DNA of 64,000 bases. It comes from Streptomyces sp. NRRL WC-3742 (GTDB lineage: Bacteria > Actinomycetota > Actinomycetes > Streptomycetales > Streptomycetaceae). Below are positions 41,975 through 50,407 of the stretch, one piece after another. Position 1 is the stretch's first letter; every line of letters begins with the position of its first letter. Location: positions 1-64,000 of the forward strand of contig NZ_JOCF01000025.1 of NCBI RefSeq assembly GCF_000720635.1. Reading direction: 5' to 3'. The position numbers were made by a program, and so were the translations under genes. Below the pieces are notes generated by a model. That model did no database searches. It was not told the DNA's origin and was given only the letters and a program-made list of their open reading frames with translations.

Positions 41975-42346
41975 CGATCGATCGCCGCGGTCGCCCTCGG
42001 CTTCGTCCGCTTCGTCGACCGCTACGACGAGGCCGGGGCCTACCTCTCCGCACCCCGGCCACCGGCACGACGCCACGCACGTCTCCTGGACGTCCATGAT
42101 CCCGCACTCGCTCCTGATCGGGCTCGGGTCGGTGGTGATCACCTACGGCCTGCTCGGGCCGCGCAGGCAGTTGGGTCCCTCATCGGCTCGGCCGTGCTGG
42201 CCGACCTGCAGTGGTCCTTCCCGGTGACCCTGGCGCTCGCCGTCGCGGCCTGGCTCCTCGTGGCGGGCGTCTCGATCTCGCTCGTCCCCGAGCTGGCACG
42301 AGGCAACCAGCCGTCGGGCCCGGCCCCGGCCCCGCAGAGCGCGTGA
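41975..42346 (+). pseudogene. Degraded membrane-protein gene
   Basis: No start codon and shifting frames: VALGFVRFVDRYDEAGAYLS in one frame, then IPHSLLIGLGSVVITYGLLG in a second (42090-42165), then SLIGSAVLADLQWSFPVTLA and further hydrophobic sequence back in the first, ending at TGA 42344-42346. The segments look like membrane helices of a transporter such as an MFS protein, with two compensating shifts and a missing N-terminus. Confidence 0.6.
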
Positions 42347-42350
42347 GCCA

Positions 42351-42380
42351 CCCCGGCCCGCCCCGGCCCGCCCCGGCCCG
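42351..42380 (+). repeat. 10-bp tandem repeat x3
   Basis: CCCCGGCCCG repeated exactly three times, starting 4 nt after the pseudogene's stop codon. Confidence 0.9.
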
Positions 42381-42402
42381 CCGCGCTCCGCGCGCCCCGC
42401 CG

Positions 42403-43281
42403 TCAGCGGCGCAGCAGGTCGACGAGCCCGGTGAGGTCCTCCTCGGCGCTGCCCTGCTGGAGCCGCTGCTCCATCAACCGGAAGAAGGGCGCGAGGAGTT
42501 CGGCGCTGACGCCCTGCTCCTCCGCGGTGCCCAGCAGGGTGGCCCTGCCCGCGACCTGCATGCCCAGGTTGGAGACCACGTCCGTCGTGTAGTCGCCGCT
42601 CTCCAGGCGCTGCGCGGTGGTGGTGACGGCGCCGGCCATCGCGCCGAGCCAGGCGGTCAGCAGCGGGGCGAGGTCGGTCGGCGCGACGGACTCGCCGCGC
42701 ACGAGGGCGTACGCGTGGGTGAGGCCCGCGAACATCCCGTACATCGCGCTGAGCAACGCCACGTCGTGCAGGGCCGCGTGCCCGGCGTCCGCGCCGACGT
42801 AGCGGGCGTCGGCCGGGGCGGCGAGGGTGGTGCGGTGCTCGTCGAAGAGGGGCTGGGAGCCGCTGTAGAACACGTACGGCCCGGCGGCCGGGACGCCGAT
42901 CATCGGGGGGACGGCCATGATGCCGCCGTCCAGGTAACGGGCGCCGCGCTGCTCGGCCCAGGCGGCGCGGGCGCGGGCCTGGGCGGGGGTGCTGGTGACG
43001 AGGTTGACGACGTCCTTGCCGCGCAGGTCGACCTCGGCGAGGGTCTTCTCCACGGAGGTGTCGTCGAGGAGGCAGACGACGACCAGGCGGTTGGCCGCCA
43101 CCGCCTCGGCGGCGCTCACGGCGACCACCGCGCCCTCGGAGGCCAGGGATTCGGCGCGGGAGGCGGTGCGGTTCCAGACGGTCAGCGGGTGGCCGGCGGC
43201 GAGCCAGGCGCGGCCGAGGGCGGCGCCCATCGCGCCGAGGCCGAGGAGGGTCAGGGGGGTCTTGGAAGTGTTGGTCGGCAT
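42403..43281 (-). CDS. Imine-reductase-like NADP-dependent dehydrogenase
   Basis: 292 aa, ATG 43281. N-terminal Rossmann fold with LLGLGAMGAALGRAWLAAG and VWNRTASRAE (NADP-preferring Arg). LDGGIMAVPPMIGVP followed by VFYSG and, after the long helix, AALHDVALLSAMYG is characteristic of the imine reductase/reductive aminase group rather than of 3-hydroxyisobutyrate dehydrogenases; the Asp before VALL is at the position of the IRED proton donor. Reduces cyclic or acyclic imines. Divergent from an HxlR regulator. It lies about 4 kb from the reductive-release NRPS gene, separated by the GGDEF-EAL gene. Confidence 0.88.
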   Translation of the reverse strand: MPTNTSKTPLTLLGLGAMGAALGRAWLAAGHPLTVWNRTASRAESLASEGAVVAVSAAEAVAANRLVVVCLLDDTSVEKTLAEVDLRGKDVVNLVTSTPAQARARAAWAEQRGARYLDGGIMAVPPMIGVPAAGPYVFYSGSQPLFDEHRTTLAAPADARYVGADAGHAALHDVALLSAMYGMFAGLTHAYALVRGESVAPTDLAPLLTAWLGAMAGAVTTTAQRLESGDYTTDVVSNLGMQVAGRATLLGTAEEQGVSAELLAPFFRLMEQRLQQGSAEEDLTGLVDLLRR

Positions 43282-43315
43282 GTCGTCCAGCCTCGGGGCG
43301 GGCCCGTTGATGATC

Positions 43316-43327
43316 AAGTACGCACTT
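43316..43327. promoter_or_regulatory. Candidate HxlR operator
   Basis: AAGT-ACGC-ACTT inverted repeat in the 98-bp gap between the divergent imine reductase-like and HxlR genes; a TACCCT -10-like box for the regulator follows at 43341. Confidence 0.45.
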
Positions 43328-43379
43328 CGAGGTGGGTGGTTACCCTGAGGTGAGTGACAAGGTCGGAAGGGGTGGGGCG

Positions 43380-43757
43380 ATGGCGACCGTGCCGAGGCCC
43401 GGTGGGCACGTCTGCGGGATCGACGCCGCGATGGAGGTCATCGGCGGCAAGTGGAAGGTGCTGGTCATCTGGGCGCTGTCCGAGCGGCCCCGGTGCCGCT
43501 TCGGCGAGCTGCGGCGGATGGTGCCGGGCATCACGGAGAAGGTCCTCACGGCGCACCTGCGGGAGTTGGAGACGGACGGGATCGTGCACCGCAGGGCGTA
43601 CGACGAGGTGCCGCCGCGCGTCGAGTACACGCTGACGGAGACGGGGCTGCGCCTCAACGAGGCGCTCGAACCCCTGGGCGCGTGGGGGCAGCGTCACGTC
43701 ATCGACGCGGCGCCGCCCCTTCCGGTACCCGCCGGTACGGGCGCCGCGGACGGGTGA
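43380..43757 (+). CDS. HxlR-family regulator
   Basis: 125 aa from ATG 43380 with GGAAGG at 43365; GTG 43350, just after a TACCCT box, is an alternative leaderless start. HVCGIDAAMEVIGGKWKVLV has the conserved Cys and the GKWK turn, RFGELRRMVPGITEKVLTAH is the recognition helix, and VPPRVEYTLTETGLRL the wing. The near-N-terminal cysteine is a common redox or electrophile sensor in this family. Likely controls the divergent imine-reductase-like gene. Confidence 0.92.
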   Translation: MATVPRPGGHVCGIDAAMEVIGGKWKVLVIWALSERPRCRFGELRRMVPGITEKVLTAHLRELETDGIVHRRAYDEVPPRVEYTLTETGLRLNEALEPLGAWGQRHVIDAAPPLPVPAGTGAADG

Positions 43758-43759
43758 CG

Positions 43760-46700
43760 TCACCCGGTACGGGCGAGCGCACGGGCCTGGGGGGAGGTGA
43801 GGGGGTGCGCGAAGAGGTAGCCCTGGCCGAGGGGGCAGCCCATGGCGGCGAGGCGGTCGCGTTGGGCGGGGTGTTCGATGCCCTCGGCGATGACCTGGAC
43901 GCCGAGGGTCTCGGCGATGCGGGTGATGCCTTCGACGAGGGCGTCCTGTTGGGCGGAGTGGCCGAGCCCGTCGACGAAGGACTTGTCGATCTTGAGCAGG
44001 GAGATCGGGAACTCGCGCAGGTAGGAGAGGGACGAGTAGCCGGTGCCGAAGTCGTCGACGGCCAGGGCGACGCCCAGCCCGGTCAGGGTCGCCATGTCGG
44101 CTTGGACGCGGTCGTCGTGGCGCATCAGCACGGATTCGGTGAGCTCGAGGACGAGTGAGGTCGCCGGGAGGCCGGAGGTGTCGAGGGCGTGGCGGACGAC
44201 GTCGACGAAGCCGGGGTCGCGGAACTGGCGGGCGGAGACGTTGACGCGCAGGGGCGTCGTGCGCGCCGGGGAGGCGGCCTGCCAGGCGGCGGCCTCCTGG
44301 GCGGCTCGTTCGAGGACCCAGGCGCCGAGGGGGACGATCTGGCCGCTCTCCTCGGCGAGGGAGATGAACTCGTCGGGCAGCACCATGCCGCGCCGGTCGT
44401 GCGGCCAGCGGACCAGGGCCTCGAAGCCGACCAGCTCGCCCGAGCGCAGGTCGACGATCGGCTGGTAGTACAGCTGGAAGGCGGATTCGGCGATCGCCTC
44501 GTCCAGGTTCTCGTTCAGCTCGTGCCGCTCCACCAGCCCCGCCTGGAGGGCCGGGCGGTAGTGGCGCCACTGGCGGCGGCCGGCGGCCTTCGCGGCGTAG
44601 AGGGCCAGGTCGGCGTGGGTGAGCAGCTCCGCCGCGTCCACGCTGTCCTCCGTCGTGGCGACCCCGATGCTCGCCCCCACCCGTACGGCGCCCGCGCGCA
44701 GCCTGAACGGTTCGGCGAAGGCGGCGAGGACCACGTCGGCGATGGCGTCCACGTCGGCGGGCGTGTAGGCGTCCTCGACCAGGACGGCGAACTCGTCGCC
44801 GCCGAGGCGGGCGGCCGTGTCCGAGCTGCGCAGCGCCGTGGAGATCCGCAGCGAGACGGCCACCAGCAGCTCGTCGCCGACGGCGTGGCCCTGGGTGTCG
44901 TTGACCATCTTGAAGTCGTCGAGGTCGATGAACAGCACCCCGGTGACGGCCCCGCTGCGCTCGCCCCGGGAGAGCGCGTGGCCGACGCGGTCGGCGAACA
45001 GGACGCGGTTGGCCAGGCCCGTCAGGGAGTCGTGGAAGGCCCGGTGGGTCAGTTCGCGCTCCATCTGGCGCTGCTCGGTGACGTCACGCAGGGTGAGGAC
45101 CAGGCCCTCGACGGTCGGGTCGGCGCGCAGGTCGGTGTAGCGGACCTCGGCCTCGATGGGCGTCCGGTCCTCCCGGAGCAGGCGCCAGTGCTCGCGCGGC
45201 TGCTCGCGGCTCTGCTCACGTCCGGGGGACGGCTCCGTGGGCCCGCGCATCCGGGCCAGCGCCTTGCCCACCGCCCGGCTGTCCTCCGGCGGGACGAGGT
45301 CGCTGAACGGCCGCCCGTCCAGCGCCGGGTACCCGAGGACGCGCTCGGCCGAGGAGGAGGCGTAGCGCACGCCGTCGTCCTCGTCGAGGATCAGGATGAC
45401 GTCCCCCGCGTTCTGCACCAGCGTGCGGAAGTACAGCTCGCTGTTACGGCGCGTGACCTCCTGGCTCAGGACCACCCGCTCGACGGCCAGCGCGGCCTGC
45501 GCGGCGAGGATCTCCAGGGAGCCCCAGAGGCCGGTCAGCTCCAGTTCGGTGCCGGTGACGATCAGCGCGCCGATCAGCGGGTCCCCGGAGGGGCGCTCGG
45601 CGAGGGTGAGCGGGCACAGCAGGGCGGCGGGCATGCCGTCGAGGCGGTTGGCGAGGTCGCTGCCGATCTCCTCGACGGGCAGGAGGACGGTCTCGCGGTG
45701 GGCGGCGAGGGCGAGGACCTCGTCGTCGGTGGCCGCCGGGGAGTGGCGGGCGGCGCCGCGTTCGGCGTGCCGGACGTGCAGGACGCCGCCCTCCGAGACG
45801 GCCAGCAGGGCGACGTGCCCGGCCTCGGCGGGCATCAGCGTGGAGGCGGCCTCCTGCACGGCGTCCGCGACCTCCTCCACCGTGACGGCGGCCGTCAGCC
45901 GCGCGCCCGCCTCGCGCAGCGCCCGCTCCCGGGCCACCGCCTGGCGCCGGTCCACGGCCACGACCGCCAGCCGGGCCAGGACGAGCAGGTAGAGCACGGC
46001 GGAGAAGGCGCCGATCACGCCCGCGTTGCTGGTGTTCCCGGCCACGGACTCGATGATCAGGATGGCGGGGGCGATGAGCGAGGCGAGGGTGAGCAGCGCG
46101 AAGCGGGCCGGGCCGGGGTCGGGCTGCTGGGTCGGCACCGGTCTGGTCACCTCGACCATCGACGGGTGCAGCGCCGCCGCGCCCCAGGCCGTGTAGTACG
46201 CCGCCCAGCCCAGCTCGACCGGCGTGCCGATGCGCCAGGTGCCGTGCAGCTGGATCAGCCCGTACAGGACGTCCGAGACGAGCAGGCCGACGGAGCCCAG
46301 GACGAGCAGGTGCAGCGAGCGGGACTTGCCGCCGTGCGGGGTGAGCAGGCGCAGGATGAGGGCGAGGACGACGACGTCGCCCAGGGGGTAGGCGATGGAG
46401 ACGGCCTTCTGCAGCCAGGAGAGGTCCGGGTTCCGGGCGTAGGGGAGGATCAGGTAGATCCATGCGAGCAGGGCCAGCCCGATGGTGGGGATCAGTGCGT
46501 CCAGCAGGCCCGCGCGGTCCTGACGGGCCGTGCGCCAGCGCAGGAAGCCGAGCAGGCCGGCCGCGTACAGCACGTACTCGCCCAGGTAGAGGGCGTCGGC
46601 GGCGGAGGGGAACGGGTTGGGCCGGTGCAGGATGTCCAGTTGGACGGCCTGGACGACCTCGCCCGCGGTGAAGCTCAGGTTGGCGAGCGCGAGCAGGTAC

Positions 46701-46954
46701 CAGTGGCGGGCGTGCGCGGGCCGGTTGAGCCGGACGCCGACCACGATCGCGGCGACGCCGCCGAGGCCGATGCCCGTCCACCAGATGATGCGCTGAGCCG
46801 GGTTGAGGTAGTAGACGCCGGTGAACAGCACCATCCAGAGCAGGTAACAGGTCATCAGGCGTTGGCGCCGACGGGTCAACGAGGCTACCTCCTCCGCGAC
46901 TTCACCCGCCGCTCGGGCGGGGAGTTCGGGCGAGGGCGGGTCGGGCACAGGCAT
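43760..46954 (-). CDS. Membrane PAS-GGDEF-EAL cyclic-di-GMP protein
   Basis: 1064 aa from ATG 46954. About ten membrane helices fill residues 35-345. A GAF-like linker region (~360-500) is followed by a PAS domain (about 505-630, ILDEDDGVRYASSSAERVLG), a GGDEF domain with intact RLGGDEFAVL and LIDLDDFKMVNDTQGHAVG, and an EAL domain with FEALVRWPH and AVDDFGTGYSSLSYL. Both catalytic motifs look intact, so it may both make and degrade c-di-GMP, as do the Rmd-type enzymes that time streptomycete development. Convergent with the HxlR gene (2-nt gap) and divergent from the NRPS gene. Confidence 0.93.
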   Translation of the reverse strand: MPVPDPPSPELPARAAGEVAEEVASLTRRRQRLMTCYLLWMVLFTGVYYLNPAQRIIWWTGIGLGGVAAIVVGVRLNRPAHARHWYLLALANLSFTAGEVVQAVQLDILHRPNPFPSAADALYLGEYVLYAAGLLGFLRWRTARQDRAGLLDALIPTIGLALLAWIYLILPYARNPDLSWLQKAVSIAYPLGDVVVLALILRLLTPHGGKSRSLHLLVLGSVGLLVSDVLYGLIQLHGTWRIGTPVELGWAAYYTAWGAAALHPSMVEVTRPVPTQQPDPGPARFALLTLASLIAPAILIIESVAGNTSNAGVIGAFSAVLYLLVLARLAVVAVDRRQAVARERALREAGARLTAAVTVEEVADAVQEAASTLMPAEAGHVALLAVSEGGVLHVRHAERGAARHSPAATDDEVLALAAHRETVLLPVEEIGSDLANRLDGMPAALLCPLTLAERPSGDPLIGALIVTGTELELTGLWGSLEILAAQAALAVERVVLSQEVTRRNSELYFRTLVQNAGDVILILDEDDGVRYASSSAERVLGYPALDGRPFSDLVPPEDSRAVGKALARMRGPTEPSPGREQSREQPREHWRLLREDRTPIEAEVRYTDLRADPTVEGLVLTLRDVTEQRQMERELTHRAFHDSLTGLANRVLFADRVGHALSRGERSGAVTGVLFIDLDDFKMVNDTQGHAVGDELLVAVSLRISTALRSSDTAARLGGDEFAVLVEDAYTPADVDAIADVVLAAFAEPFRLRAGAVRVGASIGVATTEDSVDAAELLTHADLALYAAKAAGRRQWRHYRPALQAGLVERHELNENLDEAIAESAFQLYYQPIVDLRSGELVGFEALVRWPHDRRGMVLPDEFISLAEESGQIVPLGAWVLERAAQEAAAWQAASPARTTPLRVNVSARQFRDPGFVDVVRHALDTSGLPATSLVLELTESVLMRHDDRVQADMATLTGLGVALAVDDFGTGYSSLSYLREFPISLLKIDKSFVDGLGHSAQQDALVEGITRIAETLGVQVIAEGIEHPAQRDRLAAMGCPLGQGYLFAHPLTSPQARALARTG

Positions 46955-47011
46955 GTGAGAGGGGCGCCCGGGGGTTCTTCGGCCGGGCGGTCCTCCTGTG
47001 CCGTGAGTGCG

Positions 47012-47017
47012 TATAGT
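47012..47017 (+). promoter_or_regulatory. Probable -10 box for NRPS-like operon
   Basis: TATAGT within GTGCGTATAGTCGG, 51 nt before the GTG at 47069. The opposite strand at the same place reads CTATACG, so the divergent c-di-GMP gene may share the region. A similar GCGTATACAGTCG lies before the 51223 gene. Confidence 0.45.
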
Positions 47018-47068
47018 CGGAAATGTCGCACTCCCAGCATTCTGCCGCCACAGCACGAGGTCAAGCCG

Positions 47069-50000
47069 GTGGACGACGCAGCAGACAGCGCACGGGGCAC
47101 GGGGACGGAGCGGAGCCCCGGGCATCACGCCGTGGTCGTCGACGGCCACGGTCGGTACGCGATATGGCCGGGCGGGGCGGGGGTGCCCGAGGTGCCGCAG
47201 GGGTGGCGGCGGGTGTACGGGCCGGCGGGGGCGGCGGACTGCCGGGCGTACGTGGAACGGGAGTGGCGGCCGGGGGAGCTGGGGTTCTCGGGTGCCGGCG
47301 TCGGCGGGGGCGGTGGGTCCGCTGGGCCTGGTGGCTCCGGCGGGTCCGGCGGTTCGGGCGGCTCCGGCGGGGACACGGTGGTCGGGCGGTTCCGGGCGCA
47401 GGCGGCGCGGACCCCGGAGGCCGTCGCCGTGGAGGCCGACGACGTGACGCTCGGTTACCGCGAACTCGACGCGTGGAGCGACCGGTTGGCCGCCGCACTG
47501 CGGGAGCGCGGGGTCGGGCCCGAGCAGGTGGTGCCGGTGTGCCTGGAGCGCGGCGCCGCGCTGGTGGCGGCCTGGCTGGCGGTGCTCAAGGCGGGCGGGG
47601 CGCTGCTGCCGCTGGACCCGGGGAGCCCGGCCCGGCGGCTGGCGGGGCTGGTGGAGGACTGCGGGGCACGGGTGTCGATCACGGACGGTGACGGATTCGA
47701 GGGGGTGGTGGGGGTCGCGGTCGACGCCACGGGGGGTGCTGCGGAGGCCGGAGCCGGGGCGGAGGCCGACCTCGGGGCGGACGGCCTGGCGTACCTGATC
47801 TACACCTCGGGCACCACCGGCCACCCGAAGGGCGTCGCGGTCGGTCACCGGGCACTGCTGTTCACGCTGGACCGGGTCATCGACGCGTACGGGCTGCGCC
47901 CGGGCGACCGGGTGCCGCAGCTGGCCGCGCTGGGCTTCGACACCGCGCTGGAGCAGGTCTTCGCGCCACTGCTCGCCGGGGCCACCGTGGTGCCGGGCGG
48001 CGCGCTCACCTGGGCGCCGACCGAACTCGCCGTACTGATAGGCGAGTTGGGTCTGACCTCGATGGACCTCACGCCCGCCTACTGGCACCAGCTGCTCGGC
48101 CTGCTGCCGGCCTCCGGGCCCGCGCCGCACGGGCTGCGGCTGGTGGTCGTCGGCGGGGACGTGGTGCACGCCGACGACTGCCGCGACAGCCTCGCCCGGC
48201 TGCCCGGGGTGCGGCTGCTCAACGCGTACGGGGTCACGGAGGCGGCCGTCACCTCGACGCTCTGCGAGGTCACGGAGGCGGTGCTGGACGCCGCCACGCA
48301 TGCCGGGCAGGCCACGCACGCAGGGCACGCCGGACACGCCGCGCACACCGCCCCGGTGCCGATCGGCCGACCGCTGCCGGGCGTGCGGGTGCACGTACTG
48401 GACGCCGCGCTGAACCCCGTACGCCCCGGCGAGAAGGGCGAGATCCACCTCGCCGGCCCCGGACTCGCCCGGGGGTACTGGCGCAGCCCCGGCCTCACCG
48501 CGGAAGCGTTCCTGCCGGACCCGTACGCCCCCACCCCCGGCGAGCGGATGTACCGCACCGGCGACGCCGGGCGCTGGCGCGCCGACGGGCAGCTGGAGAT
48601 CCTCGGCCGCTTCGACGACCAGGTGAAGGTGCTCGGACACCGCGTCGACCCCGCCGAGATCGAAGCCGTCCTCGCCGCGCACCCGGCCGTCCGGCAGGCC
48701 CGGGTGACGGCGGACGGCACCGCGCCGGACGGATCGCGCACGCTCACCGCGTACTACACCGGGCGGGGCCGGGGCGAGGACCTGCGCGCCTACCTCGGCG
48801 AGCTGCTGCCCGCGTACCTCGTCCCGGCCTCGTTCGTGGCACTGGAGGCCATGCCGCTCACCCCGGCCGGGAAGATCGACCGTCGGCGGCTGCCGCACGC
48901 GGAGCCGCTCGCCCGTCCGGCCGGAGCGCCCGGCCCCGCGAACGCCGGGGAGGCCGCCCTCGCACAGCTGTGGGCCGAGCTGCTCCGGGTCGAACTCGTC
49001 GGCCCCGAGGACGACTTCTTCGCACTCGGCGGCACCTCGCTGCTCGCGATGGAGATGCTCGCGCGGGCCCGGATCGTGTTCGGCTTCCCCGTCGGCGAGG
49101 TCCGCACCCTCACCCGGGCCCTGCTGCGCGACCCGACACTACGGGCCTTCGCCGCCGCGCTGGCCGCCACCGCGCAGGCCGGCACGGACGCGGACACCGC
49201 CGCCGTCGACTGGGCCGCCGAAGCCCGACTCGCCGTCCCCGTACGGCAGTCCTGGAACCCCGCCCCCAGCCGGGCCGACCCCGCCGAGATCCTCCTCACC
49301 GGCGCCACCGGCTTCTGCGGCGCGCACCTGCTGCACGCCCTGCTCGCCACCACCCGGGCCCGCATCCACTGCCTCGTCCGCGCGCCCGACGAGGAGCACG
49401 CCCTCGAGCGGCTGCGCGCCGCCCAGCAGCGCTACCTGCGCCACGACCTCGTCGACCCCCGGGTGGTGCCGCTCCTCGGGGACCTCACCGCGCCCCGGCT
49501 GGGGCTGGCGGAGGGCCCGTACCGGTGGCTGGCGGAGCACCTCGACGCCGTCCACCACCTGGGCGGGCAGGTCAACTTCCTCTACCCGTATCACCAGTTG
49601 CGCGCCGCGAACGTGGAGGGCACCCGGGAGGTCGTGCGCCTCGCCGGGCACAGCCGGGGCGTGCCCGTGCACTACCTGTCCACCCTCGCGGTCCTCGCCG
49701 GCTTCGGCGCGGCGGGGGTGGCGGAGGTGAGCGAGCGGACCCCGCTCGCCCACCCCGAGCGGCTGGGGGTCGGGTACGTGGAGAGCAAGTGGGTGGCGGA
49801 GCAGCTGCTGCACGAGGCGGCCGCGGCGGGACTGCCGGTGACGGTCCTGCGGACCAACGACGTCACGGGCGACCTGGCGAGCGGGGCCATGAACCCGGGC
49901 ACCGAACTCTGTGCGCTCATCGCCTACTTCGCCGACAGCGGCACCTATCCGGACGTGCGGCTGCCGCTCGACTTCGTCCCGGCGGACCGCCTCGCCGGTG

Positions 50001-50407
50001 CCATCGCCCACATCGCCGCCCACGCCCCGGCCGACGGCGAGGTCTACCACCTCACCTCGCCCTCGCCCGCCACGCTCCCGGAGCTGGCCGCGCGAATGCG
50101 GGCCCACGGGCACCGCATCTCCGAACTCCCGTACGGGGACTGGGTGCGCCACCTGGTGAGGTTCGCCGCCGGGCATCCGACGCACCCGATCGCGCCGTTC
50201 GTGCCGCTGTTCGTCGACCGGGCGCCGGGCGGGGAGCTGAGCATCAGCGAGCTGTACTTCCGGCCGACGTTCCCGAGGTTCGACCGGGAGAACGCGGACA
50301 CGGTCCTGGCGGGGAGCGGCACCGAACTTCCGCGCGTGGACGGGCCGTTGCTGGACCACTACCTGCGGAGGATGGCGGAGGACGGGCTGCTCGGGGAGCC
50401 GCGATGA
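47069..50407 (+). CDS. MbtH-A-PCP-reductase NRPS protein (no condensation domain)
   Basis: 1112 aa; GTG 47069 with GAGG at 47057. Domains: MbtH-like (about 19-72) with YAIWP, VPQGWRRVYG, CRAYVEREW and its three Trp; a natural (GGS)n linker (74-102); adenylation domain (103-620) with LAYLIYTSGTTGHPKG (A3), NAYGVTEA (A5, Val for Pro), YRTGDAGRW (A7), KVLGHRVDPAEIE (A8) and TPAGKIDRR (A10 Lys); carrier domain with Ser657 in GGTSLL; thioester reductase (740-1112) with LLTGATGFCGAHLL and the YVESKW Tyr/Lys. It should load one amino acid and release it as an aldehyde or alcohol by NAD(P)H. Its ATGA overlap with a tRNA-dependent transferase gene supplies the missing bond-forming enzyme. Confidence 0.93.
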   Translation: MDDAADSARGTGTERSPGHHAVVVDGHGRYAIWPGGAGVPEVPQGWRRVYGPAGAADCRAYVEREWRPGELGFSGAGVGGGGGSAGPGGSGGSGGSGGSGGDTVVGRFRAQAARTPEAVAVEADDVTLGYRELDAWSDRLAAALRERGVGPEQVVPVCLERGAALVAAWLAVLKAGGALLPLDPGSPARRLAGLVEDCGARVSITDGDGFEGVVGVAVDATGGAAEAGAGAEADLGADGLAYLIYTSGTTGHPKGVAVGHRALLFTLDRVIDAYGLRPGDRVPQLAALGFDTALEQVFAPLLAGATVVPGGALTWAPTELAVLIGELGLTSMDLTPAYWHQLLGLLPASGPAPHGLRLVVVGGDVVHADDCRDSLARLPGVRLLNAYGVTEAAVTSTLCEVTEAVLDAATHAGQATHAGHAGHAAHTAPVPIGRPLPGVRVHVLDAALNPVRPGEKGEIHLAGPGLARGYWRSPGLTAEAFLPDPYAPTPGERMYRTGDAGRWRADGQLEILGRFDDQVKVLGHRVDPAEIEAVLAAHPAVRQARVTADGTAPDGSRTLTAYYTGRGRGEDLRAYLGELLPAYLVPASFVALEAMPLTPAGKIDRRRLPHAEPLARPAGAPGPANAGEAALAQLWAELLRVELVGPEDDFFALGGTSLLAMEMLARARIVFGFPVGEVRTLTRALLRDPTLRAFAAALAATAQAGTDADTAAVDWAAEARLAVPVRQSWNPAPSRADPAEILLTGATGFCGAHLLHALLATTRARIHCLVRAPDEEHALERLRAAQQRYLRHDLVDPRVVPLLGDLTAPRLGLAEGPYRWLAEHLDAVHHLGGQVNFLYPYHQLRAANVEGTREVVRLAGHSRGVPVHYLSTLAVLAGFGAAGVAEVSERTPLAHPERLGVGYVESKWVAEQLLHEAAAAGLPVTVLRTNDVTGDLASGAMNPGTELCALIAYFADSGTYPDVRLPLDFVPADRLAGAIAHIAAHAPADGEVYHLTSPSPATLPELAARMRAHGHRISELPYGDWVRHLVRFAAGHPTHPIAPFVPLFVDRAPGGELSISELYFRPTFPRFDRENADTVLAGSGTELPRVDGPLLDHYLRRMAEDGLLGEPR

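Noticed and set aside
44189..47068. Plus-strand open frame extending far upstream of the NRPS start, antisense to the GGDEF-EAL gene
   Set aside because: The opposite strand encodes clear PAS, GGDEF and EAL domains; the extension has no domains and the ribosome site favours GTG 47069.
46955..48898. Minus-strand open frame continuing upstream of the GGDEF-EAL gene
   Set aside because: It is antisense to the MbtH and adenylation domains and is Arg/Pro-rich noise; ATG 46954 fits the membrane protein start.
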